Shown one piece after another: positions 8,988-16,925 of a stretch of 64,000 nt of DNA. The notes under the pieces are model-generated. The model ran no database searches, was not told the origin of the DNA, and saw only the letters and a program-made list of their open reading frames with translations. Made by a program: the position numbers and the translations under genes. Location of the stretch: contig CALUFA010000012.1 in NCBI GenBank assembly GCA_944319795.1, positions 1 to 64,000 of the forward strand, given 5' to 3'. The DNA comes from an uncultured Prevotella sp. Its GTDB lineage: Bacteria; Bacteroidota; Bacteroidia; Bacteroidales; Bacteroidaceae. The stretch's first letter is position 1; every line of letters begins with the position of its first letter.

Positions 8988-9200
8988 TGAATATCCACAA
9001 TAGCCCCAAATACGTACTTCTTCTAAGAAGTCGGTTGGTAAACGTCATTCCGGGCTTAGACCCGGAATCCAGTGCATGCAGCCAAATTGTGTTGGTAAGA
9101 GGGTGTGTTACTGGATTCCGGGTCTAAGCCCGGAATGACGTTTACCAACTGACTTCTTAGAAGAGGATGTAAGTATTAGGCTGATTGCGGATATTCATAG
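8988..9200. repeat. Nested inverted-repeat element, copy 1
   Basis: Core arms run from 9019 inward and from 9164 inward, about 55 bp with one mismatch. Each arm is itself palindromic around CCGGGCTTAGACCCGG. Outside the core the flanks remain loosely complementary (GAATATCC.CAAT on the left, ATTGCGGATATTC on the right). No coding potential. Together with the bracketing short-word repeats it fills the 428-bp gap between the methyltransferase gene and aroQ. Confidence 0.9.
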
Positions 9201-9242
9201 CGGATATTCATAATATTAAAAAGCCGTGCATACCCTCGGTCA

Positions 9243-9286
9243 AGGCGCAGCCCAATTATGAATTGTGCATTATGAATTATGCATTA
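9243..9286. repeat. Inverted partner of the CATAATT short-word repeat
   Basis: GGCGCAGCCCAATTATGAATT and following words are the reverse complement of the end of the 8842-8968 repeat. The sequence runs into the 3' end of aroQ. Confidence 0.8.
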
Positions 9287-9695
9287 CCAAAGCCTCTACG
9301 GCCAACCGGTAAGAGTCTAAGCCGAAGCCGCAGATTACGCCGAGGCAGGCGCATGAGATCATGGACTTATGGCGGAACTCTTCGCGCTTGTGCACGTTGG
9401 AGATGTGCACCTCCACAACGGGACACTTGAGCGAGCGGATGCAGTCTTGCAGGGCTACGCTCGTATGCGTATAGGCGCCGGCGTTGAGCACGATGCCGTC
9501 ATACGTAAAGCCTACTTCCTGCATCTTGTCGATCATCACGCCCTCTATGTTGCTCTGGAAGTAGTCTATCCCAACGCCGGGAAAAGCCGCGCGCAGCTTC
9601 GGCAGATAGTCGTCGAACGAGCTGCCGCCGTAGATTCCCGGTTCCCTTACGCCGAGAAGGTTAAGGTTTGGGCCGTTTAACACCAATATTTTCAT
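9270..9695 (-). CDS. aroQ: Type II 3-dehydroquinate dehydratase
   Basis: A 141-residue enzyme of the shikimate pathway that dehydrates 3-dehydroquinate to 3-dehydroshikimate as a dodecamer. The motif NGPNLNLLG at residues 7-15, the catalytic tyrosine in EPGIYG, NAGAYTHTS and VEVHISN are all present. The start at 9695 is chosen because MKILVLNGPNLN is the usual N terminus; longer upstream readings have no family similarity. Divergent from xerD with a 76-bp gap. The last codons lie in the short-word repeat. Confidence 0.95.
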   Translation of the reverse strand: MKILVLNGPNLNLLGVREPGIYGGSSFDDYLPKLRAAFPGVGIDYFQSNIEGVMIDKMQEVGFTYDGIVLNAGAYTHTSVALQDCIRSLKCPVVEVHISNVHKREEFRHKSMISCACLGVICGFGLDSYRLAVEALVMHNS

Positions 9696-9712
9696 ATTCT
9701 GATTAATTTGTT

Positions 9713-9720
9713 TAACTTTG
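9713..9720 (+). promoter_or_regulatory. Promoter -7 element upstream of xerD
   Basis: TAACTTTG at 9713-9720 matches TAnnTTTG, 52 nt before the xerD ATG. No convincing -33 TTTG at the expected spacing. Confidence 0.55.
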
Positions 9721-9771
9721 CACTTGCACGGCAACGAAACGCCGCGCAACGCTGCAAAAGTACGAAAATAA

Positions 9772-10686
9772 ATGGAAAACGTAAACAAAAAGCCGTCGAA
9801 TATAGCCGATGCCTACCGCCGTTACATGAAACTCGAGCGGAATTTCACGCCCAACACGCTCGACGCATACACACGCGACATAGAGAAGCTGTTAAACTAT
9901 TTCAACACCGAGGGCGTCGACCCGCTCTCAGCCAAGCTCGCCGACCTGCAGGCCTTCGCCGCCTCGCTACACGACATAGGCATAGGGCCGCGCTCGCAGT
10001 GCCGCATACTAAGCGGCGTAAGGGCCTTCTACCATTTCCTGCTTACCGACGGATACATAGCCGACGACCCGTCGGAACTGCTCGAGTCGCCCCATTTGGG
10101 CGACCATCTGCCCGAAGTGCTGACCACCGAAGAGGTAGACCGCCTTGAGCAGGCCGTCGACCTTACCAAATGGGAAGGCCAGCGCAACAAGGCCATCATC
10201 GAGGTGCTTTTCAGCTGCGGCCTGCGCGTTAGCGAGCTTGTAACGCTGCGCCTGTCAGACCTTTACTTAGACGAACGCTTCATCCGCGTTATAGGCAAGG
10301 GGCGCAAGGAGCGGCTCGTGCCCATATCCGAGAGCGCAATAAGGCAGCTGTGCCTGTGGTTCGTCGACCGCAACCACATGGACATAAAGCCGGGCGAGGA
10401 GGACTACGTGTTCCTAAACCGCCGCGGAGCCCACCTTACGCGCACCATGATACTGATAATGGTAAAACGCCTCGGCGCCGAAGCCGGCATCGACAAGACC
10501 ATAAGTCCGCACACCCTGCGCCACAGCTTCGCCACGGCGCTGCTCGAAGGAGGGGCCGACCTACGCGCAATACAAGAAATGCTCGGCCACGAGAGCATCG
10601 GCACGACCGAGATCTACACGCATATAGACACCCACGAGCTGCGCCGAGAGATACTCGAGCACCACCCAAGGAACATGAACCGCTGA
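9772..10686 (+). CDS. xerD: Site-specific tyrosine recombinase XerD
   Basis: A 304-residue tyrosine recombinase that, with XerC, resolves chromosome dimers at dif. It has an N-terminal SAM-like DNA-binding domain (about residues 10-95) and a catalytic domain with Arg152 (GLRVSEL), His247 and Arg250 (HTLRHS), His273 (GHES) and the nucleophile Tyr282 (EIYTHID). All catalytic residues are present. The final 126 bp (10555-10680) recur as a direct repeat at 13222-13347, on the far side of the Rhs island. XerC and XerD are hard to separate by eye; the length and location favour XerD. Confidence 0.93.
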   Translation: MENVNKKPSNIADAYRRYMKLERNFTPNTLDAYTRDIEKLLNYFNTEGVDPLSAKLADLQAFAASLHDIGIGPRSQCRILSGVRAFYHFLLTDGYIADDPSELLESPHLGDHLPEVLTTEEVDRLEQAVDLTKWEGQRNKAIIEVLFSCGLRVSELVTLRLSDLYLDERFIRVIGKGRKERLVPISESAIRQLCLWFVDRNHMDIKPGEEDYVFLNRRGAHLTRTMILIMVKRLGAEAGIDKTISPHTLRHSFATALLEGGADLRAIQEMLGHESIGTTEIYTHIDTHELRREILEHHPRNMNR

Positions 10687-10789
10687 CAACAAATTAGCTA
10701 AACAGGCAGACCTTGGTCATATAATCAATAACTTTTACATTACCACAAAAATAATACGGCCGTATTACAACTGTTTACAAAAAAAACGC

Positions 10790-10797
10790 TATATTTG
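10790..10797 (+). promoter_or_regulatory. Promoter -7 element before the Rhs-type gene
   Basis: TATATTTG at 10790-10797 fits TAnnTTTG and lies 63 nt before the start of the Rhs-like leader. The -33 box is not clear. Confidence 0.5.
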
Positions 10798-10859
10798 CAA
10801 AAACAAGACCCCGTTCTGTAAAAAGGGAAGTTGTCTGTTTAACCAAAAAACCTTACGCC

Positions 10860-11459
10860 ATGAAATCCCGATGCGTTAATATTGCAGTTATTGTATTATC
10901 GTTCCCATACTTGTGCGCGCAGGCGCAAGACACCTTGACCGTAGAACGCAATGCCGTCCGCACTGGCGACCGAGTAACGAGCCAAGCGGTAGGTATTTCC
11001 AACGTAGGTGATGGAGGAAAAGGCATAGTATGGGATTTCAGCGAAATAGACGTTTATGACGACATGCGGACTTACGTATATGCAGGCGAAAATGAGGACA
11101 GCGTAATACGTGTAAGCCGCAAGTCAGCCGAAACATACGTCATCAGCCGTGATTCGTTGTTAATGGTCAGTGAAGAGGACCGGTTAAGGCGTACGGATTA
11201 CTTGGGCAACCTCGTGATGACGGGCGGCAAGCCTGAGACGTACCTGTTCGACGGCGGCTACTGCTCGTTCGACGCGGCCGGCCACGCCGTGTTCCACTAT
11301 TACGACCGCGACCACCTGGGCAACGTCCGCGCAGTGGTCGGATACGACGGCGCGGTGGAGCAGGTGATGAACTACTACCCCCTTCGGCGCGCCTTATTGC
11401 GACGAGACCGCGCTCAACGCCGACCTGCAGCCATACAAGTACAACGGCAAGGAGCTTGA
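10860..11459 (+). pseudogene. Shrunken Rhs protein: secretion leader plus Rhs core, frameshifted
   Basis: A 199-codon frame. Residues 1-22 form a signal peptide (MKSRCVNIAVIVLSFPYLCA), followed by about 95 residues of leader sequence. It then jumps at about codon 117 straight into the terminal Rhs core (YYDRDHLGNVRAVVGYDG). The long YD-repeat barrel of about a thousand residues expected between these parts is absent, which suggests an internal deletion. At 11379-11382 a CCCC run puts the frame out by one base: with one C fewer, the core would continue as NYYPFGAPYCDETALN and into the next frame at 11464. It is probably a degraded or remodelled Rhs gene. Confidence 0.75.
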
Positions 11460-11463
11460 GACC

Positions 11464-12213
11464 ATGCACGGGCGCAACGCATACGACTACGGCGCGAGGT
11501 TCTACGACCCGTTGCTGCCGACATGGGACAGGATAGACCCCCTGTGCGAGAAATACTACCACGTAAGCCCGTATGCGTACTGCTTGGATAATCCGGTGAA
11601 TGCAATCGATCAAGAAGGGCAAAAAGTTATTTTATATGTGACAAGGCTTCCGATGGAAAAATCCAATGATATAATTAAAACTGCTGCACAATTTGCGACG
11701 CATACATTCCTTGTCGTGCAGACAAAAAGTGGAAGTCAGCATTATTATGCATTCGGTTCAGATCGAGACGGGCTTTTAGGCGCATTTAGCGGAAAATTAA
11801 GCAGACAAAGATATGTACAAGACCTGAATGTCATAAGTGACCCAACTAATGATAATTTGAAAAGAATGATAACCATCTCTCCACCGCAGGGTATGTCGTC
11901 AGATGAATTTGACCAAGCTGTTATAAATGTAGCTGAATCATATGGTAATAATGAACAGTTTACATATCATTTAAATCCAACAACTGAAACAACAGGCAAT
12001 TGTAATTCAAGTACTTCTACTGTCTTATATAAAGCAGGATTATCAAAAGAACAAATAAAAAATATTGGTGAGAACATACCTGGTATAAAATGGGGATGGG
12101 GTAAGACAAAACCCTGGACTGCAGATGAGCAAGAAAAAGCAGTGCAAAGGCAGAAAGGACAAGAAGAACATCTCGATGTGTTAATTGAAAATTTGTATAA
12201 AGGTTTTAAATAA
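11464..12213 (+). CDS. Rhs core end plus C-terminal candidate toxin domain
   Basis: About 249 codons continuing the Rhs core (AYDYGARFYDPLLPTWDRIDPL.., then SPYAYCLDNPVNAIDQEG), which is the classical boundary where variable toxin tips begin. After codon 52 the base composition turns sharply AT-rich, unlike the neighbours. The tip of about 197 residues has a histidine in ATHTFLVV and, about 110 residues later, GNCNSSTSTVLYKAGL. The His-then-Cys order suggests a permuted papain/NlpC-like hydrolase or transferase, but this is an inference from motif style. The frame is +1 relative to the upstream leader. It overlaps nothing and is followed 6 nt later by a membrane protein. Confidence 0.7.
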   Translation: MHGRNAYDYGARFYDPLLPTWDRIDPLCEKYYHVSPYAYCLDNPVNAIDQEGQKVILYVTRLPMEKSNDIIKTAAQFATHTFLVVQTKSGSQHYYAFGSDRDGLLGAFSGKLSRQRYVQDLNVISDPTNDNLKRMITISPPQGMSSDEFDQAVINVAESYGNNEQFTYHLNPTTETTGNCNSSTSTVLYKAGLSKEQIKNIGENIPGIKWGWGKTKPWTADEQEKAVQRQKGQEEHLDVLIENLYKGFK

Positions 12214-12219
12214 AAAATT

Positions 12220-12705
12220 ATGTGTAATAAAATAAAACTAAAAGCGTTTTTGTCATATTGGGCGAAAACAATGTGGAGAATTTATATCTTGTCATCCACC
12301 GTGATTTTCATTATTGTTTGGATATTTTTAATAGTAGGCTATGTAAAAGGCGAAATTCCTTACCCTATTGCACAATTGGCATTATTATGTATGATGTTAA
12401 TTTTGATATTTCTATCACCCATTATTACAATACTATTTGTTTTTTTTAGATTTCTGAAATTGTTGTCGGATAATGCATTAAATGATAGATTGTTAATTGT
12501 TTTGACAAGTTTGTTATTTATATTCCCTTCTAATATATCAGAATTTGATCTACCCATCTTTGATAACATCATTATTGTATACATATTTCATTATGGATTT
12601 GCATTTGTCACGACTATTTTGTTGGACAAATTTTCAGTTTTGGATAAATTAAGGGCGGCGTTTAAAAAACGTAAAAATAAAGTTTCACGAAAACATGAAA
12701 TTTAA
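12220..12705 (+). CDS. Small four-helix membrane protein, candidate immunity protein
   Basis: A 161-residue, AT-rich, strongly hydrophobic protein with about four membrane helices (around residues 20-42, 50-75, 85-100 and 110-135) and a lysine/arginine-rich tail. It starts 6 nt after the candidate toxin stop and shares its low GC, so the two probably arrived together. Immunity proteins in Rhs modules sit exactly there. A membrane location would suit a toxin acting in or from the periplasm. No family is recognised and the immunity role rests only on position and composition. Confidence 0.6.
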   Translation: MCNKIKLKAFLSYWAKTMWRIYILSSTVIFIIVWIFLIVGYVKGEIPYPIAQLALLCMMLILIFLSPIITILFVFFRFLKLLSDNALNDRLLIVLTSLLFIFPSNISEFDLPIFDNIIIVYIFHYGFAFVTTILLDKFSVLDKLRAAFKKRKNKVSRKHEI

Positions 12706-12871
12706 AATTCTTCAATACACTCGATAATAACAAACTGTCTGAAATAATAGTTTTACCATAAGATTAAAACATAAAACAAATATTATTGTTTGTATTGAGT
12801 CTTCATTCTTTTAGTTTTATGCGGAAAACTTATTTGAAAAGAATGAAAATTGATTGAAATGGAATTAGACT

Positions 12872-13195
12872 ATGATTGTAATAAATCATAAGATCCAAAT
12901 ATCACCCTACCCCATCAGCATGGTAAGATACGATGCCTCGGGCTCGGCGGTCGTAACCGAACGTTACGAGTACGACAACGTTAGCGTGAAGGACTTTTCG
13001 GCCGGCAACAGGCTAATGTCCTTCTACTACCACCGCGACGTTAGGAGCATCGACATCGAATGGCCCGACCTGCCATACGGCACGGTCAACGACGAGACCG
13101 TGCTTTACGGGCAGATTACTGCCCATGCCGCGGTGCGTCGACTTGCGGCGAAGGAGACGACAGACCATGCCGCTGGCGTGACGGCGAGGGAGTGA
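12872..13195 (+). pseudogene. Possible Rhs/YD-repeat remnant
   Basis: A 107-codon frame beginning in AT-rich sequence and switching to GC-rich sequence with an Rhs-like stretch (MVRYDASGSAVVTERYEYDN), then ordinary-looking residues ending at 13195. It may be left-over middle sequence of the Rhs gene. There is no signal peptide or recognisable domain and it is probably not a functional gene. The 166 bp before it (12706-12871) hold nothing recognisable. Confidence 0.4.
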
Positions 13196-13220
13196 CGCTC
13201 CGTGCCGTGCCATAATGAGA

Positions 13221-13371
13221 GGCCGACCTACGCGCAATACAGGAAATGCTCGGCCACGAGAGCATCGGCACGACCGATATTTACACGCATATAGACACCC
13301 ACGAGCTGCGCCGAGAGATACTCGAGCACCACACAAGGAATATGAAACGTAACGAAAATGAGTGGGGTTAA
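13221..13371 (+). pseudogene. Duplicate of the xerD 3' end
   Basis: Bases 13222-13347 match xerD 10555-10680 with six differences in 126 bp, keeping the xerD reading frame. Three of the six changes are substitutions at the protein level: Glu to Asp before the nucleophile tyrosine, Pro to Thr, and Asn to Lys. The frame runs on to a TAA at 13369-13371. Without the upstream catalytic residues it is not a gene. It forms the right boundary of the Rhs island. Confidence 0.88.
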
Positions 13372-13584
13372 GGGACCGGTTTTACGGTTGTAAGGTTATG
13401 GGGAGTAAGGATTATGGAGTTTTATGATACATTTTTTTAACCATTGGCTCTTTATAAAACTTGTACTGCTTTAAAATCGAACAACCACACGACCGTTTAA
13501 CCGTACCCGTTGGCTGAATTGTTTCTATCGACATAGCAATGATTACAGTTTAAAATGGTGTCCTTTCAGCTTTCAACACATGGT

Positions 13585-13640
13585 TTTTTGCCTTTTGAAA
13601 GACAACCTTTCATACGATAAAAGGATGCCTTTTGCAAACA
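13585..13640. repeat. Palindromic intergenic element, partial copy B
   Basis: Modules of the AAAAGG...CCTTTT type. Together with its right flank to about 13690 it matches copy F (43928-43995) in inverted orientation. The rest of the 13372-13769 gap holds nothing else recognisable apart from a short word (AATAATTCCGCCAACGG at 13723-13739) also found near copy F. Confidence 0.7.
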
Positions 13641-13769
13641 TGTCGGAAGCAAGTGGGAACAGTAAGTAAAAGCCGCCTGAATGCAACAAACTGAAAGTAT
13701 ATGCCTTGAAGAGCCACAAATAATTCCGCCAACGGGTATAACACTAAAACCTTTAAAACACACAAGCGC

Positions 13770-14291
13770 CTACAATTCGTGCAGTTCTTTCAGCTTGGCG
13801 GCGAGTTTTTCAACCATAACCGTGGAAAAGACGATGCGCCCTTGACGGTCTACTATGTACATGGATGGTATCCACTTGATGTTATAACGCTTCGAGATGT
13901 CTGTTTCTTTCCACTTTTTCAGTTCGCTAAGGTTGAGCCAGTCCATGCCGTTGGCGTTCACGTAGCGCGTCCATTTGTCCTTATCGTCGTCGAAGGATAC
14001 GCTTACAAACTTCACCGTCCGCCCGTACTTGGCGTAAAGTTCCTTCAAAACGGGCACGTCCTTGCGGCAGTCGGGACACCACGAAGCCCAAAAGTCGAGC
14101 ACAACGTAACTGCCGCGCAGCGACGAGAGGGAATGAAGGGCGCCGTCGGGAGCGGCAAGGGTGAAGTCGGGAGCTTCCGTTCCGGGTTGCAACAAGTCTT
14201 TGGCGTAGCGCTCGTCGGCGTCTTGAGCCACGGCGTCCACGGTCAAGGCAACGGCCAAGACCACGAACATCAAAATTCGTCTGATTGTCAT
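13770..14291 (-). CDS. Secreted TlpA/ResA-like thioredoxin
   Basis: A 173-residue periplasmic thioredoxin-fold protein. It has a cleavable signal peptide (about residues 1-23, ending AVAQ), the AhpC/TSA-type N-terminal segment LQPGTEAPDFTLAAPDG, and a redox motif WCPDC with cysteines 72 and 75. The cis-proline region KWIPSMYIVD is present. It probably reduces disulfides in envelope proteins, such as cytochrome maturation substrates. It stands alone with no obvious partner; the substrate is unknown. Confidence 0.9.
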   Translation of the reverse strand: MTIRRILMFVVLAVALTVDAVAQDADERYAKDLLQPGTEAPDFTLAAPDGALHSLSSLRGSYVVLDFWASWCPDCRKDVPVLKELYAKYGRTVKFVSVSFDDDKDKWTRYVNANGMDWLNLSELKKWKETDISKRYNIKWIPSMYIVDRQGRIVFSTVMVEKLAAKLKELHEL

Positions 14292-14394
14292 AATTATCTG
14301 TTTTAATTGGATTTACGGAACAAATAAGGAGCATGCGGGCGTGGCAAGTACGGCAGAACGGCATTCATCCCTTAGCCAGACGGCGCATATCCGC

Positions 14395-15291
14395 TTAACT
14401 CTTAACCATCCTCGTATCGGCCCCCCACATCATCTTCTCGCGCAATGTCGAGAAGTAACGCTGGCTGCTGCGCTTCACGATCCTTATATTATAAGGCGCC
14501 TTGCGTATCGTCAGCTTTGTGTTTTCGGCGCATTTCTCCGACTGCCCGTCGACCGCAATCAGGAAGTTATGGCTGCGGCTCTCCACCGTAAGGGTTACGG
14601 CCGAGTCGTCGGGGATGACTATCGGGCGGACGTTCAGGCTGTGCGGAGCCACCGGTGTGAGGCACAGCGTGCCCGTGCGCGGCACTATTATCGGGCCTCC
14701 GTTCGACAGCGAGTAAGCCGTAGAGCCGGTAGGAGTGCTTACGATAAGTCCGTCGGCCTGGTATGTTACGAGATATTCGCCGTTCACTTCGGCATGGATC
14801 GTTATCATAGATGCCGTGTCGCGCTTCAGCACGGCTATGTCGTTAAGCGCGCAGTCGGGAGTGATGCGGCTTGCGCCGTCGGCCTCAACCCGTATCACCG
14901 AATGCGCCTCTATGGCGTAGTCGCCGTCATAAAGCGAGCCTATGGCGCTCTCTATCTCGCTCGGAACTATGTCGGCAAGAAACCCCAAACGGCCCATGTT
15001 TATGCCGAGAATAGGTATGTCCTTGTCGCTTACGTGCCCCGCAGCCCTCAACAGCGTGCCGTCGCCGCCCAACGATATGACAAAGTCGGCCGAGAAGTCG
15101 CCGCCCTCGAACACCCCTACGCCGCCCGGAACGATACGGCCCGTGCTTATAAGGAAATCATGAAACTGCTTCTCTATGCACATGTCGGCGCCACGCGCCG
15201 CAAGACAGTCCATTATCTTTATTATGTTAGCCGACTTCCGGCTTTGGTAAATGTTACCGAACAGGGCGAACCTCAACTTGCGTGACACCAT
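14395..15291 (-). CDS. nadK: NAD kinase
   Basis: A 298-residue cytosolic enzyme phosphorylating NAD to NADP. The catalytic GGDGT motif is at residues 75-79, and the NE/D and substrate-binding GSTAYSLSNGGPIV regions are present in the expected order. The length fits the family. It is divergent from pdxJ with a 144-bp gap. Nothing unusual. Confidence 0.96.
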   Translation of the reverse strand: MVSRKLRFALFGNIYQSRKSANIIKIMDCLAARGADMCIEKQFHDFLISTGRIVPGGVGVFEGGDFSADFVISLGGDGTLLRAAGHVSDKDIPILGINMGRLGFLADIVPSEIESAIGSLYDGDYAIEAHSVIRVEADGASRITPDCALNDIAVLKRDTASMITIHAEVNGEYLVTYQADGLIVSTPTGSTAYSLSNGGPIIVPRTGTLCLTPVAPHSLNVRPIVIPDDSAVTLTVESRSHNFLIAVDGQSEKCAENTKLTIRKAPYNIRIVKRSSQRYFSTLREKMMWGADTRMVKS

Positions 15292-15351
15292 AATTTTATC
15301 CTTTTAAAATTCTTTTTCAACATGTATTGCTTGGAAATGCCAAACATTTTG

Positions 15352-15359
15352 TAACTTTG
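15352..15359 (+). promoter_or_regulatory. Promoter -7 element for pdxJ
   Basis: TAACTTTG at 15352-15359 in the nadK-pdxJ divergent gap, 76 nt before the pdxJ ATG. CTTG lies 18 nt and ATTG 22 nt upstream as weak -33 candidates. Confidence 0.6.
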
Positions 15360-15435
15360 CCGTTGGATAAGGCAAATGCAAAATTACATATTTTGCCCGA
15401 CAAAGGACATTGCGGACATAATAAAATCGTAAAAA

Positions 15436-16149
15436 ATGACAAAATTAAGCGTAAACATCAACAAAGTGGCCACTATCAGGAATGCGCGCGGAGGCAACAA
15501 TCCCAACGTATTGCAGACGGCCCTGGATTGTGAGAAGTTTGGCGCACAAGGCATAACAGTGCATCCACGTCCCGACGAAAGGCATATCAGGTACGCCGAC
15601 GTCAGGGATATAAGGCCGCTCGTAACGACCGAATTCAACATAGAAGGCAACCCTATCGACAAGTTCACCGAACTCGTCCTTGAAGCAAGGCCGACACAGG
15701 TTACGCTTGTTCCCGACGCCGAAAACCAAATAACAAGCAACCACGGATGGGACACTAAGGCCAACCGCACGTTCCTTACAGACGTCATCGGGCGCTTCAA
15801 GGAAGCAGGCATCAGGACGTCGATATTCGTCGACGCCGTACCGGAAATGGTGGCCGCGGCCAAAGATTGCGGCACTGACAGGGTGGAACTCTATACCGAG
15901 CCTTACGCTTCAGGCTATCCCGTAAACCGCGAAGAAGCAATAAAACCGTTCATTGAGGCGGCCGACGCGGCGCGCGAAGTCGGCCTCGGACTAAACGCCG
16001 GGCACGACCTCAGCCTCGTAAACCTGCACTACTTCCACCAAAACATTCCTTGGACGAACGAAGTGAGCATAGGCCACGCCCTTATCTGCGACGCCCTTTA
16101 CATGGGGCTCCACGCCACGATACAGGCTTACCTGAAATGCCTCGAATGA
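15436..16149 (+). CDS. pdxJ: Pyridoxine 5'-phosphate synthase
   Basis: A 237-residue TIM-barrel enzyme. It condenses 1-deoxyxylulose 5-phosphate with aminoacetone 3-phosphate to give pyridoxine 5'-phosphate, the last ring-forming step of the DXP-dependent vitamin B6 pathway. Family motifs are present: LSVNINKVATIRNARGG at the N terminus, ITVHPRPDERHI, TLVPDA and GLGLNAGHDL. Dxr and IspD in the same window share the DXP supply. It is followed by a DJ-1 family gene 52 nt downstream. Confidence 0.96.
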   Translation: MTKLSVNINKVATIRNARGGNNPNVLQTALDCEKFGAQGITVHPRPDERHIRYADVRDIRPLVTTEFNIEGNPIDKFTELVLEARPTQVTLVPDAENQITSNHGWDTKANRTFLTDVIGRFKEAGIRTSIFVDAVPEMVAAAKDCGTDRVELYTEPYASGYPVNREEAIKPFIEAADAAREVGLGLNAGHDLSLVNLHYFHQNIPWTNEVSIGHALICDALYMGLHATIQAYLKCLE

Positions 16150-16201
16150 CGCCGGGACGCGACGACAACATCATTAATAACCCAATAAATCTAATTTGAA
16201 A

Positions 16202-16765
16202 ATGGCAAAAGTTTATGAATTCCTGGCAACGGGCTTCGAAGAGGTTGAAGCCCTCATACCATTAGACATAATGCGGCGCGCAGGCGTTGAGTTCAAGACA
16301 GTCAGCGTAACCGGTTCCGCAGTGGTGGAAGGTGCGCACGGAGTGAAAATAGAAGCCGACCTGCTTATCGAGAACGCCGATTTCAGTGACGCAGACTTGC
16401 TTATGCTGCCCGGCGGACTGCCCGGGGCGACCAATCTCAACGAACATGAAGGCGTAAGGAAAGCTCTCGTAGAGCAGAACATACGCGGCAAGATGATAGG
16501 CGCGATATGCGCAGCGCCGATGGTGCTCGGCAGCCTCGGCCTGCTCGAAGGCAAACGCGCCACATGCTACCCGGGCTTCGAGAAGTATCTCGACGGCGCC
16601 GAATACACTAACGAACTGTGCACTGTGGACGGCAACATAACCACGGGCGAAGGCCCGGCGGCGGCGTTCCCCTACGCCTACACGCTGCTCGAGGCCCTTA
16701 CCGACAGGAGAACCGCCGACGGCATAGCCGACGGCATGATGTACAAGCACCTCATGCTGAAATAA
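16202..16765 (+). CDS. DJ-1/PfpI family protein (YajL/ThiJ type)
   Basis: A 187-residue protein of the DJ-1 class. Cys103 sits in the nucleophile elbow GAICAAP, with a glutamate in GFEEVEA near residues 13-16 poised to hydrogen-bond it. Family members are reported as redox sensors, chaperones or glyoxalase/deglycase enzymes. The ATG at 16202 is preferred to an upstream TTG because [14 protein letters not shown] is the usual N terminus. It is probably co-transcribed with pdxJ. The precise activity is uncertain. Confidence 0.9.
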   Translation: MAKVYEFLATGFEEVEALIPLDIMRRAGVEFKTVSVTGSAVVEGAHGVKIEADLLIENADFSDADLLMLPGGLPGATNLNEHEGVRKALVEQNIRGKMIGAICAAPMVLGSLGLLEGKRATCYPGFEKYLDGAEYTNELCTVDGNITTGEGPAAAFPYAYTLLEALTDRRTADGIADGMMYKHLMLK

Positions 16766-16925
16766 CAAACGGCACGGACTAACGTGTGGCACATGCGGCG
16801 GCAACCGCAAAAAGCAGTCCACGCGCAGGCTTAACCACATGCGCCACGGCCGGATTCGACCTCTGACCGTGGCGCAACTTTTTAAATACGCAAGCAGGAA
16901 CAACGCTAACCAACGAAGAAAAACT

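Noticed and set aside
8988-9200. Full insertion sequence
   Set aside because: The nested inverted repeats are only about 200 bp and contain no transposase frame; a non-autonomous element is the most that can be claimed.
12872-13195. An intact second toxin or immunity gene
   Set aside because: Its composition changes abruptly within the frame, only a short Rhs-like word is recognisable, and no signal, membrane or catalytic motif is present.
10687-13221. Prophage or conjugative element at xerD
   Set aside because: No integrase other than xerD itself, no phage structural, relaxase or transfer genes; only the Rhs tip, a small membrane gene and debris.
14341-15285. A 314-codon plus-strand frame opposite nadK
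   Set aside because: Antisense shadow of nadK with His/Arg/Tyr-rich composition.
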